Source of the DNA: Haloplasma contractile SSD-17B | GTDB taxonomy: Bacteria; Bacillota_I; Bacilli_A; Haloplasmatales; Haloplasmataceae | Direction: 5' to 3' | NCBI RefSeq assembly: GCF_000215935.2 | Contig: NZ_AFNU02000003.1 | Coordinates: forward strand, 124,001 to 188,000 | Length of the DNA stretch: 64,000 nt | In this document: positions 63,946-64,000 of the stretch, in pieces | Layout: each line of letters opens with the position of its first letter | Numbering within the stretch: position 1 is the stretch's first letter | Notes under the pieces: model-generated | What the model was told of the DNA's origin: nothing | The model's database searches: none | What the model saw: the letters and a program-made list of their open reading frames with translations, nothing else | Made by a program: the position numbers and the translations under genes

Positions 63946-64000
63946 TTACGCCACCCCTAGATAATTAATTGCTTGTGTCTCATCTTTAGTTACAACACAA
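63946..64000 (-). CDS. spoIIAA: Anti-anti-sigma factor SpoIIAA, C-terminal end only
   Basis: Seventeen codons (CVVTKDETQAINYLGVA) and a TAA two bases before the spoIIAB start. The ending and position match SpoIIAA. The rest lies outside the window. Confidence 0.8.
   Translation of the reverse strand, partial: CVVTKDETQAINYLGVA

Overview
The window is from a low-GC, endospore-forming member of the Bacillota. Nearly every gene lies on the minus strand. The gene content is core Bacillus-type chromosome: tgt-queA-ruvB-ruvA, yebC, a safA-like gene, obgE-rpmA-prp-rplU-spoIVFB-spoIVFA, radC, a spoIIB-like gene-folC, nth-dnaD, cca, dapB, aroA-aroB-aroC-hup-spoIVA, gpsA-der-rpsA-like-cmk, ferredoxin, rluB-spmB-spmA-dacB, scpB-scpA, the spoVA operon and the spoIIA operon. 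Several of these blocks follow the order known from Bacillus subtilis, with gaps: no spo0B between obgE and rpmA, no min or mre genes between spoIVFA and radC, and a reduced spoVA set (AC, AD, AEB, AF). A large membrane pyrophosphatase and the very low GC fit an early-branching lineage such as the Haloplasma/Turicibacter area rather than Bacillus itself. That placement is an inference. TGA is used as a stop (for example spoIVFB), so the code is standard.

Layout. 1-8.3 kb: queuosine genes, Holliday-junction helicase, a short pyrophosphatase-like protein, a formate/nitrite-type channel, yebC and a LysM spore-coat-type protein with 51-bp repeats. 8.5-16 kb: an accessory stretch with a surface Ig-like protein, a FAD/Rieske oxidoreductase, small membrane proteins, a promoter-driven structured RNA next to an HTH-TPR regulator, and an HtrA protease. 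16-21 kb: obgE, ribosomal proteins L27/L21 with the Prp protease, and the SpoIVF intramembrane protease pair. 21-29 kb: small metabolic genes and then an unusual cassette array built on radC. 29-47 kb: folate, DNA repair, shikimate, spore coat ATPase, GTPase and translation genes. 47-53 kb: ferredoxin, ion-pumping pyrophosphatase, rluB and spore maturation genes. 53-58 kb: a methionine uptake region with two SAM riboswitches. 58-64 kb: condensin subunits, then spoVA and the sigF operon.

The most striking structure is at 22.9-28.6 kb. One intact radC is followed downstream by three copies of its last 75 codons plus its terminator. The four copies encode exactly the same 75-residue peptide but differ at many silent positions. 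Between the copies lie cassettes of about 2.0, 2.1 and 0.9 kb. Two carry a secreted protein followed by a small membrane protein; the third carries a lone small membrane protein. The copies all begin at the same point, which in the intact gene is a 16-bp palindrome. This looks like serial site-specific accretion of small cargo cassettes that each bring a replacement radC 3' end. No recombinase is visible, and an effector/immunity role for the cargo is a hypothesis.

Three core genes are interrupted: spoVAD by a -1 frameshift at a slippery A AAA AAC heptamer, nth by an extra T in a T7 run just before its iron-sulfur cluster, and a Nudix gene by an in-frame amber codon. Homopolymer sequencing error is a live alternative for the first two. 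Two unassigned structured RNAs (13.7 kb and 28.9 kb) also deserve attention.
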